From NCBI GenBank assembly GCA_035356615.1, contig DAOQSN010000014.1, positions 43,455 to 107,454 of the forward strand: a DNA stretch of 64,000 bases, read 5' to 3'. Within the stretch, counting starts at the first letter, position 1. Every line of letters begins with the position of its first letter. The position numbers and the translations under genes were made by a program. Source of the stretch: JAKQDH01 sp029558835 (GTDB lineage Bacteria > Planctomycetota > Phycisphaerae > UBA1845). This document shows positions 26,145-34,706 of this stretch, in pieces. Under the pieces are notes generated by a model. That model did not search any database. It was not told the DNA's origin and was given only the letters and a program-made list of their open reading frames with translations.

Positions 26145-26717
26145 ATGAAGCGCAAGCAGCTTGTTCGAGCAGTTGTGGGGGTAGTGTTGGCGGGGGCCCT
26201 TTCCGGTTGGGCCCTAGCGGGCATCGAGGGCTCGAAACACGACTTCAGCGCCCAGACGGGCGATCTGTGCAGCGCCTGCCATCTGCCTCACCAGAGCGAG
26301 GCGCCACCGGCCGCCCCGTTGTGGGATACCGGGGCCGACCTGTCCCGCCGCTTCGGCAACGAAGACAAGGGCACTCCCGGCTGGGGCACCAAGCTATGCC
26401 TGACCTGCCACGACGGGACGCTGGCCAAGGACACCTCGCGTTCCGCGCTGACCCTGCGGCTGGTGGGTGAGGACTACCCGGCCAGGTTCGGCACCGGGCA
26501 CCAGACCACGGACCACCCGGTCGGCGTGAAGTACCCGCAAACGAAGCGCGGGTATCGCCCGGTGACCTCCGTGCTGGCGACCGGCGCCGTGACGCTGCCC
26601 AAGGGGCGGGTCGAATGCAGCTCGTGCCACGACCCGCACCACGAGGCACAGCAGCCCGCCATGCTCGTGCTGAGCAACGTGCGCAGCGCGCTGTGCCTGA
26701 CGTGTCATAAGAAGTAG
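26145..26717 (+). CDS. tetraheme cytochrome c (doubled CXXCH type)
   Basis: This protein of 190 residues has a signal peptide ending SGWALAG and four CXXCH sites at about 42, 85, 158 and 184 (CSACH, CLTCH, CSSCH, CLTCH). Its plan equals the N-terminal module of the upstream 11/12-heme protein: SKHDFSAQ versus SKHDLSAR, KLCLTCHDGTLA versus KMCLSCHDGTMA, DHPVGVKY versus DHPIGFRY, then a CHDPH pair. It is probably a periplasmic electron shuttle to the conduit, or a smaller conduit subunit. The ATG at 26145 has GAGGAGCG nine bases upstream and lies 30 bp after a family B repeat. Confidence 0.92.
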   Translation: MKRKQLVRAVVGVVLAGALSGWALAGIEGSKHDFSAQTGDLCSACHLPHQSEAPPAAPLWDTGADLSRRFGNEDKGTPGWGTKLCLTCHDGTLAKDTSRSALTLRLVGEDYPARFGTGHQTTDHPVGVKYPQTKRGYRPVTSVLATGAVTLPKGRVECSSCHDPHHEAQQPAMLVLSNVRSALCLTCHKK

Positions 26718-26752
26718 CCTGGACCGAAGTCGGTATTGCGGTGGGCCCGATC

Positions 26753-27823
26753 ATGTGTGCAGCATCGAGTTGGCGTTGGCGTGCGGGTTTGGTGGTGGGC
26801 GTGCTCGGGGTGGCCGGGCTGCTGTCAGGCTGTGCAACCGGGCAGCGCGAGTCGGCGCTGGTGTACTTTCCGCCGCCGCCGGCGGTCGCCCATGCGGTGC
26901 ACCTGGTGTCATTCAACTCGCTCGACGAGTTGGCACCGACGCGGCCGAGCTTCCTCGACGTGCTCCGCGGCCCGGCCGACTTCGCCGGCATTGAGGGACC
27001 GGGCGGGCTGGCCTGCGCCAACGGGGCGCTGTACGTATGCGACCGCCTGGCAGGCGTGGTGGAGCGCTGGCAACTCGAAACCGGTAAGAAGACGACCCTC
27101 GGCCGGGGTGTGCTGAGCAAGCCGGTGGCCGTGGCTGTCGCCGAGGGCGGTACGGTCCTGGTGGCCGACCCGGGTCTGGGCGAAGTGGTGGCGTTTGACG
27201 CCGTCGGGGCGGTGACGGGCCACTGGAAGCCGGCCCAGCGCGAGTCGTATCAGCCGGTGGCCATCGCGCTCGCCGGGGCGACGGCCTGGGTCGCCGACGC
27301 TGGCAACCACGCGCTCGATCGCTTCAACCTGACGGATGGGACGCACCAGGGAACCGTGGGCGCGCCGGGCAAGGAGCCGGGGCAGTTCGCGTTTCCCTCG
27401 GGGCTCGCCATCGATGCGGGCGGGCGGGTGGTGGTGGCCGACACGTTCAACAGCCGCGTGCAGGTGCTCGGGCCGGACGGGTCGAGCCTCAAGACCTTCG
27501 GTCAGGCGGGCGACCGCTACGGCGACATGGGCAAGCCGCGGCAGTTGGCGGTGGGGCCCGACGGCGTGATCTTCATTGCCGATGCCACGTTCGCGCACGT
27601 GCACTTGTTTGATGGCGAGGGTCGCCTGCTGATGCTGCTGGGCGGGCCGCAACATGAGGCGGGCGGCACGCCGTTGCCGTTTGGCGTGGCCGTTGCGCCG
27701 ACGCTGCCGGATCGACTCACGGCCCTCGTCCCCGACAACTTCCAGGCGCAGTATTACCTGTTCGTGTCGAACACGGTGGGTACCAAGCGGCTCAGCCTGT
27801 TTGCCGTCGGCTTGAGCCAATAG
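26753..27823 (+). CDS. second NHL-repeat beta-propeller lipoprotein
   Basis: This protein of 356 residues has a lipoprotein signal ending LLSGC and at least five NHL-like blades, including FPSGLAIDAGGRVVVADTFN and GKPRQLAVGPDGVIFIADAT. It shares layout with the NHL lipoprotein upstream in the cluster but is clearly diverged. It lies 35 bp after the tetraheme gene. The ATG at 26753 follows GGTGGG; a GTG four codons earlier is an alternative. Pairing a propeller lipoprotein with each cytochrome suggests that each propeller holds or guides its own cytochrome at the outer membrane (inference). Confidence 0.85.
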   Translation: MCAASSWRWRAGLVVGVLGVAGLLSGCATGQRESALVYFPPPPAVAHAVHLVSFNSLDELAPTRPSFLDVLRGPADFAGIEGPGGLACANGALYVCDRLAGVVERWQLETGKKTTLGRGVLSKPVAVAVAEGGTVLVADPGLGEVVAFDAVGAVTGHWKPAQRESYQPVAIALAGATAWVADAGNHALDRFNLTDGTHQGTVGAPGKEPGQFAFPSGLAIDAGGRVVVADTFNSRVQVLGPDGSSLKTFGQAGDRYGDMGKPRQLAVGPDGVIFIADATFAHVHLFDGEGRLLMLLGGPQHEAGGTPLPFGVAVAPTLPDRLTALVPDNFQAQYYLFVSNTVGTKRLSLFAVGLSQ

Positions 27824-28444
27824 CACGAGCCGGCGCTCGCTCGCCGGACTGCTCCCCGGTTCCAACGTACGTCGGGGACCCTCGTGTCGGTCCGCCTCAT
27901 TCGCCATTTGCCATTCGCATTTTGCTATTTCGGGTGCGCCATGCCCACCCACGAGTTGTCACGCCGCGGTGCTGCCCTCTCGCCTTCTGCCCACAAGAGA
28001 GGCCCGGTGGGGTGCACCGGGCCTTGGGGAACCGACCCCTGGGGGAAGGGTCGGCAGGTAGACTGTTCTTACCGGGGGGATGGTACAACCCGGCGACTGG
28101 ATTGCAAGTGAATTCCAGCGGGAATCCGCGACTTGAGTGCCACCGGCGGAACCCCATCTGCCTCGCGGGTGAGTGGGAGATTAGAGGGCGTCCACTTCAC
28201 TCGCCGGGGGAATGGACGCCCGGGACGAAAGCGCCCCGCGTTCCAGTGCCAAGACGGCCAGTCCCGTGGCTTTGTCCGAGCGGCGCGGCGATTGACGTGC
28301 AGTCTCGTCGTCACCGTCAAGAGAGCTGATTGCCTGCTGAAGCGGCAAACAGGAGTCGGCGGCCCGTTCGATTGGCAACCGTAGCGTCGCCCTCCCGACG
28401 GTACCTCTGGCGGGGCAGCCCAGGTCCGCCAACCACGTATGGCT
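27824..28444. other. 621-bp gene-free region with stem-loops
   Basis: No gene is supported. It lies between the end of the cytochrome cluster and the convergent galM gene. It contains a simple-repeat patch related to family C (27893-27940) and three stem-loops: AGGCCCGGTG/CACCGGGCCT (28000-28024), CCGACCC/GGGTCGG (28032-28054) and GGGCGTCCA/TGGACGCCC (about 28188-28223). None has a T tract. Confidence 0.5.
28000..28054. other. two adjacent stem-loops downstream of the cytochrome cluster
   Basis: A 10-bp stem (28000-28024) is followed directly by a 7-bp stem (28032-28054). They lie about 180 bp after the last conduit gene and could stop or stabilise its transcript. No known RNA family is recognised. 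Confidence 0.4.
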
Positions 28445-29455
28445 TCATCTCGTCAGGAACCGGTACGCGGTCACGTGCCGATACTCCTCCCCGGGTCGGA
28501 GGATGCACGACGGGAACTGCGGGCGGTTCGGCGAGTCGGGGAAGTGCTGGGTCTCCAGGCACACCCCGAAGCGTCGGGCGTAGGGTTTCCCGCCTTTCCC
28601 GAGGGCCGTGCCGTCCAGGAAGTTGCCCGTGTAGAGCTGCACGCCGGGCTCGGTGGTGAGGATCTCCAGGTACCGTCCGCTCGGCGGATCGCGCAGCGTC
28701 CCGACCGGGCGCAGCCTGCCGTCCCAGTGCGGGAACACGAAGGTGTGGTCATAGCCCGGGCCGCGTTTGATCTGCTGGTCGTCCGCGTCGATGCGTGCCC
28801 CGATGGGCGTCGCCTGGCGGAAGTCAAACGGCGTACCCTCGACCGGGCGCAACTCGCCGGTGGGGATCAGCGCCTCATCGACCGGGACGAAGCGGTCGGC
28901 GGTGAGCATCAACTCGTGGGCGAGGATGTCGCCGTGGCCGGCCCCGGCGAGGTTGAAGTAGCTGTGGTTGGTGAGGTTGATCGGCGTGGCCTTGTCGGTC
29001 GTGGCGCTGCACTCGATGCGCAGCTCATTGTCGTCGGTCAGCCAGTAGCAGACCGTCGCGTTGAGGTTGCCGGGGTAGCCCTCCTCGCCGTCTGGACTGC
29101 GGTAGCGCAGCCTGAGGCCGACCCGGCCGGCGACGGAGAGTTCCTTCGCCTGCCAGAGCACCTTGTCAAACCCGACGTTGCCGCCGTGCAGGTGGTTGGG
29201 TGCCCGGTTGGCCGCGAGCCGATACGTCGTCCCGTCCAGCGTGAACTTCGCACCCGCGATGCGGTTCCCGTACCGCCCCACCATGCCACCAAAGTGGCAC
29301 TCATCGGGGACGTAGTCCTCCGGCCGATCGTAGCCGAGCACCACGTCCGCAAACGCGCCGCTCCGATCCGGCGCGGTGAGCGAGACAATGATGCAACCGA
29401 AGTCGCAGACTCTCATCTGCATGCCGCTCGCGTTGGTCAGCGTGTACAGGTGCAC
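28445..29455 (-). CDS. galM: galactose mutarotase (aldose 1-epimerase)
   Basis: The enzyme interconverts alpha and beta anomers of galactose or glucose in the cytoplasm. The 336 residues include the family blocks GGMVGRYGNRIAGAKF and NHLHGGNVGFDKVLW. The catalytic histidine is in LTNHSYFNLAG and the catalytic glutamate in CLETQHFPDSPN near the C terminus. The start is taken as GTG at 29455, with GGGGAGG about seven bases upstream; this yields the normal N terminus VHLYTLTNASG. A longer frame upstream would run through the tRNA gene and is rejected. It is followed at its 3' side by the convergent cytochrome locus. Confidence 0.93.
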   Translation of the reverse strand: MHLYTLTNASGMQMRVCDFGCIIVSLTAPDRSGAFADVVLGYDRPEDYVPDECHFGGMVGRYGNRIAGAKFTLDGTTYRLAANRAPNHLHGGNVGFDKVLWQAKELSVAGRVGLRLRYRSPDGEEGYPGNLNATVCYWLTDDNELRIECSATTDKATPINLTNHSYFNLAGAGHGDILAHELMLTADRFVPVDEALIPTGELRPVEGTPFDFRQATPIGARIDADDQQIKRGPGYDHTFVFPHWDGRLRPVGTLRDPPSGRYLEILTTEPGVQLYTGNFLDGTALGKGGKPYARRFGVCLETQHFPDSPNRPQFPSCILRPGEEYRHVTAYRFLTR

Positions 29456-29698
29456 GGTTTGCCTCCCCCGAGCCGCCCGGTGCAGCAGTAGTCTCGCCCC
29501 CGCCCCACGGCCGGTAGCTGCGGGTCCCGGCAGCCGACGCAGGGTTTGCCGTCGCTGCGCGCAGCGCTTCGTGGCCCGCCGGGGGCCGACGCTGCAACAC
29601 GCCGGCGGCGCCCCAAAACCGCAGCGCGGCTCCATGCCGCAGGAGACGGCACGGTTCAGCAGGGCGTAACTCAAGGTGTCCGCGTGGTTTACGGGAAC

Positions 29699-29771
29699 TG
29701 GAGCCAAGGGGATTCGAACCCCTGACCTTCTGCATGCCATGCAGACGCGCTCCCAGCTGCGCCATGGCCCC
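29699..29771 (-). tRNA. tRNA-Ala, anticodon GGC
   Basis: A full 73-nt cloverleaf on the minus strand. The acceptor stem is GGGGCCA pairing with TGGCTCC, including the G3-U70 wobble that identifies alanine tRNAs. The anticodon stem-loop is TCTGC-ATGGCAT-GCAGA, giving GGC, and the T arm contains GGTTCGAATCC. The discriminator base is A. CCA is not encoded. Confidence 0.97.
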
Positions 29772-30248
29772 GTGGCAGGCATTATCGACGAGAAACCGCG
29801 CGCTTGCAACCCTGCCCTGAAGGTCTCGGGCAGGTGGCGTGGGTTGCGGACGGGTCGGCGGCCGTCGGCCCGGTGGCATCGGCCACCGCGCGGCCGACGT
29901 GAGGGATACGGAAAGCACCGGTATTGGAGGCATCCATTTCCAGCTCCGCCCGCTGCGACCGGCTGGGGGCTGCTCCTGCGCGCGAGCCGCGTTCTCCGAG
30001 AGGCTGGCGGCCTCTTCCCGGGTGGCGCCGCGGTGCCACGTCGGTGGTCGGAATCGTAGACTTGCGCCAGAGGATGAGGCCGCGGTCCGTCAGGCGGCCG
30101 CGCAGGCGACCGATAAACCGCGCTCCCCCGGCGTTGCGGTTGGTTTCGTCGTGACCCCGGCTACCGACTAACTCACGGCGACCGTGGGGTCGATAGTGAG
30201 GATAGGTATGGTGCCCGCGCCGCGGGGAGTCAGCGAGGTTCAGGCATA
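29772..30248. other. 477-bp gene-free region
   Basis: Lies upstream of tRNA-Ala (minus) and the zinc-ribbon gene (plus). Overlapping open frames here show no motif. I see no further RNA gene or strong promoter. Confidence 0.4.
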
Positions 30249-30443
30249 ATGCCCGTCACCATCTTGTGCCCCAGGCTGCGTTGCCGTGCGGTGCTTCGCG
30301 TGCCCGATAACGTGCGCGGTATGCGCGTGCGGTGCAGCGAGTGCGGGATGACGTTCGTGGTGCCCGCCCAGGGCAAGGCCGCCGCGGCCGGCGGCGCTGC
30401 CGAGCCCGCCGCCAAGCCAGAGCAGGCCAACAAGTCCGGGTAA
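30249..30443 (+). CDS. small MJ0042-type zinc-ribbon protein
   Basis: This protein of 64 residues has the pattern seen in MJ0042-type zinc ribbons: CPRLRC at 7-12, the intervening AVLRVPDNVRGMRVRC, then CSECGMTFVVP. The first cysteine pair is CX4C rather than CX2C. An Ala/Lys-rich tail follows. In planctomycetes this domain commonly starts larger proteins; here it stands alone. The role is unknown; binding of zinc is inferred from the cysteines. The ATG at 30249 has GAGG about 11 bases upstream. Hairpin cluster II follows about 140 bp downstream. Confidence 0.7.
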   Translation: MPVTILCPRLRCRAVLRVPDNVRGMRVRCSECGMTFVVPAQGKAAAAGGAAEPAAKPEQANKSG

Positions 30444-30906
30444 CACCTCCCCGAAGCGTTCTCGACGCGGTTCGCGTCCGGCTCGCAGCCACGCAGGGAC
30501 TTCCTGCCTGCGCGGACGTAGCGACGTGACGAGCCGCCACCAGTGCAGGCATACCCTTCCGCCACAGGGTCCGTGACTGATTAGGCGGGATGGCTTCGGC
30601 CCCAGCGGGGCCGAGGTTGGTCCCGACGGCGTCGGGACGGGTTTGAGTTCGCCGCAGGCGAACGAAACCCGTGGTCGGTCACCGGTTATGCCCACCCGCC
30701 CCGGATGGGGCGGCGGAACACGACGGCCTCGAATGCGGTCCCCTCCTCCGCCCCATCCGGGGCGGAGTGACAGTCCGCGCCTGCTGTCCACGGGTTCCGT
30801 CCGGGCGAAGCGCCCGGACTCCACCCGTGGCTACCCACCCTTGCCCCTTTCAGGGGCAACAGCAGACGCCGCCTAATGTGTCCAGGACCCTCCGTCACAC
30901 CTCCGC
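30444..30906. other. 463-bp region dominated by hairpin cluster II
   Basis: No gene. From 30581 to 30876 it is occupied by a bounded array of hairpins, annotated separately. Confidence 0.7.
30581..30876. repeat. hairpin cluster II: seven stem-loops flanked by an inverted repeat
   Basis: The unit is bounded by TTAGGCGG (30581-30588) and CCGCCTAA (30869-30876). Inside are stems TCGGCCCC/GGGGCCGA, TCCCGAC/GTCGGGA, GTTCGCC/GGCGAAC, CCGCCCC/GGGGCGG, CTCCGCCCC/GGGGCGGAG, GTCCGGGCG/CGCCCGGAC (nested in CCACGGGT/ACCCGTGG) and TTGCCCCT/AGGGGCAA. Two of them use the same CCGCCCC core. It could be a structured RNA or a non-autonomous element. Confidence 0.8.
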
Positions 30907-32451
30907 CTATGGTGTCTCTTCCACGGCGCGATCCGGTTGCTCGGGTGCCTCGACGCGCCGGACCTCCCCCACGAACCGGCGCATCCTCCAGTTGTCTCCG
31001 GACCTGTATACCACCGGGATGTTCTCGAAGCGCAGCTCGCCATCCCAGATCTCGTAGAGGTCGGGCGTACGCAGGGCGGCGGGCTTGCTGCTGCGCAGGA
31101 TGAGCGTGACGGATTGCGGCTGAGCGTCTGTAGGGGCGAACACCACAATCTTCGAGGACGATGTGGATGCATTGCCGCCTGGAGACTGGGTGATGGCACC
31201 CGGGGCAATGACCTGCTGCCCGTCGAACTCCGCGGAGGCTCGAAACGCCAAGCCAATGGGAAGCGGATGATGCAAGGAGAGCCTGATCACCCAGTTCGTT
31301 GACGGACCATTGCCGGCTTCGTTTTCGGGGTCGGCCAGAAACTCCGAAGCGCCCACGGCCAGCGCTACGGCAGCGTCCAACTCCTCCGAATGCGTCAGCT
31401 TGACAGGGTCGCCGGACTCCTCCGGGATGATCTCGACGTCACCCGTAACCATACGCCGCTCGGTGTACAACCCAGCATCGCGCGGCGCGCCCTGCCCCTC
31501 CGTGCACCAGTCCATCTTGTCGTTGAACCGTACGCTGATGTCCATCTCCACGCGGTGCCTTCCGATGGGGGGCGACACGTCCAACGCGCCCCCAGCGCCG
31601 ATGGTTGCCCCACTACGGCCGAAAAAGCACCCAAGAGGCCCGAAGTGCCCCGGCGGCCCCTCCAACGACGCCCCGTCGAGACGGGCTTCGATTCTTGGCT
31701 GCACGTTGTATGAAGTGTTGGGGAAATGAATCCGGATGAGTGCACCCACGTAGAGCGGCTGCCCACGGACAACCACAGGGCGTACCTGCGGCGTGACCTC
31801 GACCATCTGGGCGAAGAACCGCTGCACCTGCTCTGCCGAAAGGCAGCCGTTCGCGTACAAATCGGCGAGGAACTCTTCGGACGCCGCGGGTTCAATGACT
31901 TGGCGCGAACTCAGGCGCGCCTGGGCCGCCAGACAGGCTTCGGCCAGCTTGGATAGCTGTCCGGCTGTGAACCCGCCGGCCTTCCAGCGGTGCCTCAGCT
32001 CCTGAATGGCTTTCGATGCGATCGGCGCAGTGTCGCTTCCTATATCACCAGCGACCCAGGCCGTCGGCTTATACTCATACCAGTCCACGCGCCGTACCGT
32101 GCCGATGCCGACGACAATCAACGGGCCGAGGCCGAGCAGCAGACAGCAGGTGGCGAGCGCAATACGATACGGGGAGCGGTGCCGTTCGCCGCGAACGACG
32201 TCCGTCGCCAGTGCCAACTCCTCACCGCATTCCGGGCAGCGGGCGTCGGCGATTTCCAGGTCGGTACCGGTGAGGTTGTAGCCGCAGGCGGCGCAGTACG
32301 GTGTGTCACCGCGGCGCTTGGGGAAACAAGCGGTCCACGTCAGGACCAGGCCGACGAGTGTCAGAACGGCGAGGCCCAGCGACAGCAGAACCACGGCGCA
32401 TCCCCCGGGCCTCGAGCGGCCCAGCCACAAGGAGAGCAACTGGCGTGACAT
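30907..32451 (-). CDS. membrane protein with a CAACGYNLTG-type zinc ribbon
   Basis: This protein of 514 residues has an N-terminal membrane segment (CAVVLLSLGLAVLTLVGLVL). A zinc ribbon follows, YCAACGYNLTG then ARCPECGEEL (about residues 52-78), of a kind common in planctomycete membrane proteins. A second membrane segment lies near 95-120 and a large extracytoplasmic domain follows that I do not recognise. The ATG at 32451 (MSRQLLSLW) is preferred because the longer upstream frame is entirely family B repeat. The ATG itself lies in the terminal arm of that repeat. No clear ribosome site precedes it, so a changed translation start is possible. Confidence 0.65.
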   Translation of the reverse strand: MSRQLLSLWLGRSRPGGCAVVLLSLGLAVLTLVGLVLTWTACFPKRRGDTPYCAACGYNLTGTDLEIADARCPECGEELALATDVVRGERHRSPYRIALATCCLLLGLGPLIVVGIGTVRRVDWYEYKPTAWVAGDIGSDTAPIASKAIQELRHRWKAGGFTAGQLSKLAEACLAAQARLSSRQVIEPAASEEFLADLYANGCLSAEQVQRFFAQMVEVTPQVRPVVVRGQPLYVGALIRIHFPNTSYNVQPRIEARLDGASLEGPPGHFGPLGCFFGRSGATIGAGGALDVSPPIGRHRVEMDISVRFNDKMDWCTEGQGAPRDAGLYTERRMVTGDVEIIPEESGDPVKLTHSEELDAAVALAVGASEFLADPENEAGNGPSTNWVIRLSLHHPLPIGLAFRASAEFDGQQVIAPGAITQSPGGNASTSSSKIVVFAPTDAQPQSVTLILRSSKPAALRTPDLYEIWDGELRFENIPVVYRSGDNWRMRRFVGEVRRVEAPEQPDRAVEETP

Positions 32452-32590
32452 GCCCAAGCCGAAGGTGCCTGTCTGCCGACAGGCAGGCCGGCTTGCCATT
32501 GCAGACGGCAGCACCCGGCACGCAGGAGAGCATGGCGGCGCTGCGCTTGGCCATGCCACCCCCGACCGTCGGTTCCCCCGCTACGTGAGG
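32430..32590 (-). repeat. family B palindromic interspersed repeat, copy 3 (inverted)
   Basis: Arms are GTGACATGCCCAAGC (32445-32459) and GCTTGGCCATGCCAC (32545-32559), with the shared GCATGGCGGCGCTGCGCTTGG block. It overlaps the start of the zinc-ribbon membrane protein gene. Confidence 0.75.
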
Positions 32591-32662
32591 CCGTTCAGGC
32601 GTTTCGCCGGACCCCGCGGCCCGCCGGGCCGATCTTGCAGCACGACCCGATCACGGTCCGTC

Positions 32663-33817
32663 TCACTCGTCGGAGGGCGGCGCTTGCTCCGGCGGCCGAG
32701 GCGCTTCCTTCCCGGTTGAACCGGTTGCGGGCTGGGGCTGGGGTTGCGCCTGGGCGGCCCGCTCGCGCTCAGCTCGGCGCTGCTCGATGCGCTGGCGGCG
32801 CTCCTCGGCGCGCTGCTCCTCTTTCTCCAGGGCCGCCTGGCCGGCGCGCTCCCGTTGGTCCGAGGTCAGCAGGGCCTCCAGCCGCGACTTGAGTTCGGTG
32901 AACATCGTGTCGATCGGCCCGTAGAGCTCCTCGAGCTGCCGTTTGATCTCGGTCTCGTCGCCCTCGCCGCTGGTGACGCGGTGCTCGAGCTGGTCGATCC
33001 GGTCGCGGTTGCGGTCGCGATGGGCCACCGCCCGCTCCTTCAGTTCGACCAGGCAGGAACGGGCCGTGGTCTGCTGGGTGTCGTCCAGGCCGTAGAGCTC
33101 GATGAACTCGCGCACGTAGCGTTCCCAGCGGTCCAGCTCCTGCGCGATCTGATCGGGCGGCGGCTGGGGAGGCTGGTCGCCGGCGGCCTGTTCACCCTCG
33201 CGCGCGGCCCGGCGCCGCTGCCGTTCTGAGCGGGGCGGGTCCCAGAACTCCTCTTCGCGGTATTCGCCCTGGGCCCACTGCTTGAGTTTCGCCTCGGCCA
33301 CCTGCATGCCGACGCCGAACTGGAGCATCTCCAGCTCGAACCGCGCCCGTTGCGTCGGCTTGAGCACCTTGCGGAACTCGTCCGCCCCTTCCTTCAACTG
33401 GGTGCGGAACTCATCGAACATGGGCAGCGCCCGCTCGGTCCAGGCCTGCACCCGTTCCTTGCCGGGCGGCTGCATGTCGATGCGCATCTCGAACCATTCG
33501 TTGACCAGCGGCTGCAACTGTGCCCGGTGCTCCTGAAAGAACGCCGGCCAGCGCTGCAGAACCTGCTCCCGGATCCGGCGGAGCTGCTCGTCGTCCAGGT
33601 CGTAATTGCCGGTGGCTTCGTCCGTCCAGCGGAGCAGGAACAGCTCCATTTGGCGTGGGCTGGGCCAGAACCCTTCCAGCTCCCGGTCCGTGGCGGCCGG
33701 CCGAGACGGCGCCGCCGCCCGCTCCGGCGGCGTGGCCGGTGCCGTCTGACCCCAGGCAACCGGCAGCACCCCCGCCAGCAGCATCCCCCATCCGCAGATC
33801 CAGCTTGGTTTGGTCAT
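32663..33817 (-). CDS. secreted coiled-coil protein, unknown function
   Basis: This protein of 384 residues has a signal peptide (SWICGWGMLLAGVLPVAWGQ), a Pro/Ala linker and then a mostly helical, highly charged body. Blocks such as LKPTQRARFELEMLQ and LLTSDQRERAGQAALEKEE resemble the LTxxQ helices of Spy/CpxP-type periplasmic proteins, but only loosely. The C-terminal 70 residues are a strong coiled coil rich in Glu, Arg and Gln, ending in a Pro-rich tail. The ATG at 33817 has GAGGGAC six bases upstream. It is divergent from the glycosyltransferase gene. Confidence 0.7.
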   Translation of the reverse strand: MTKPSWICGWGMLLAGVLPVAWGQTAPATPPERAAAPSRPAATDRELEGFWPSPRQMELFLLRWTDEATGNYDLDDEQLRRIREQVLQRWPAFFQEHRAQLQPLVNEWFEMRIDMQPPGKERVQAWTERALPMFDEFRTQLKEGADEFRKVLKPTQRARFELEMLQFGVGMQVAEAKLKQWAQGEYREEEFWDPPRSERQRRRAAREGEQAAGDQPPQPPPDQIAQELDRWERYVREFIELYGLDDTQQTTARSCLVELKERAVAHRDRNRDRIDQLEHRVTSGEGDETEIKRQLEELYGPIDTMFTELKSRLEALLTSDQRERAGQAALEKEEQRAEERRQRIEQRRAERERAAQAQPQPQPATGSTGKEAPRPPEQAPPSDE

Positions 33818-33947
33818 GGCAGGTCCCTCGCGGTAGTTCGCCTCTGCCTGAATGTACCCTGTCGCCGTCCCGCCCGCCACAGAACCGGGGCCTGCCCGGT
33901 CGATAGACAGGTGGCCGGACGCCCGGGGGCGACCGGCGGAGGCCCCG

Positions 33948-34706
33948 ATGCCGGACGCGGTTCAGATCAGCATCGTAATCCCGACGTACAACCGCCTGCC
34001 CCGGTTAACACGTTGCCTGGACAAGATTCGACAGAACGTCGCCCTCGCCCGCGAGGTGATCGTCGTGGACGGCGGCTCGACGGACGGCACGCGGGCGTTC
34101 CTGGCCGACCGCCCGGACCTGCGGGTGATTCTCGAACCGCGGCGGGAGGGGGCGGTGCGGGCGTTCAACAAGGGCTTCCGGGCGGCCCGCGGCACCTACG
34201 TGACCTGGCTCAACGACGATGCCTACCCCCTCCCCGGCGCCTATGGGTCGGCGGTCGCCATGCTTGAGCGCCCGGACCTCGCCGACGTGGGGCTGGTCGC
34301 CCTGTACCACAACGACCGGGCGGTGCGGAACATCCTCGACGAGGTCGAACGGGACGGCGTTCGCTACCACATCTGCAACGTGCGCGGGTTCCCATACGCG
34401 AACTTCGGCGTGCTCCGGCGCAGCCTGTTGGAGCGCCTCGGCTACGCCGACGAGCGGTACTACTTCTTCGCCTTCGACCCGGACCTTGCCCTGAAGGTGC
34501 AGTTGGAGGCGGGGCTGAAGGTCATCGGCTGCCGCCAGGCGTTCGTCCATCACGACGAGGACCACGACGAGCGCAAGCTCGGCGACATGTCCGCCGGCAA
34601 TGAGGACAACGCGAAGCTCTTCGCCAAGTGGAACCTGCCGCCGAAAGACAGCTACCCCGACCCCGGCCCCGCGTACCGGGCGCTCCTGGCCGAGCGCGGG
34701 TTGTGA
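33948..34706 (+). CDS. glycosyltransferase family 2
   Basis: This protein of 252 residues has the GT-A fold opening ISIVIPTYNRLPRLTRCLD, the EVIVVDGGSTDGT motif, and TWLNDDAYPL, where the NDD takes the place of the metal-binding DxD. FDPDLALKV and FVHHDEDHDE later on are in the acceptor region of the family. The protein transfers a sugar from a nucleotide sugar to an acceptor that cannot be deduced. It has no membrane segment. The ATG at 33948 has GGAGG about seven bases ahead; the longer frame is rejected because it lacks such a site. No other glycan gene is adjacent. Confidence 0.88.
   Translation: MPDAVQISIVIPTYNRLPRLTRCLDKIRQNVALAREVIVVDGGSTDGTRAFLADRPDLRVILEPRREGAVRAFNKGFRAARGTYVTWLNDDAYPLPGAYGSAVAMLERPDLADVGLVALYHNDRAVRNILDEVERDGVRYHICNVRGFPYANFGVLRRSLLERLGYADERYYFFAFDPDLALKVQLEAGLKVIGCRQAFVHHDEDHDERKLGDMSAGNEDNAKLFAKWNLPPKDSYPDPGPAYRALLAERGL

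Noticed and set aside
27824..28444. An RNase P, tmRNA or 4.5S RNA gene
   Set aside because: The stem-loops are real, but the conserved cores of these RNAs are absent.
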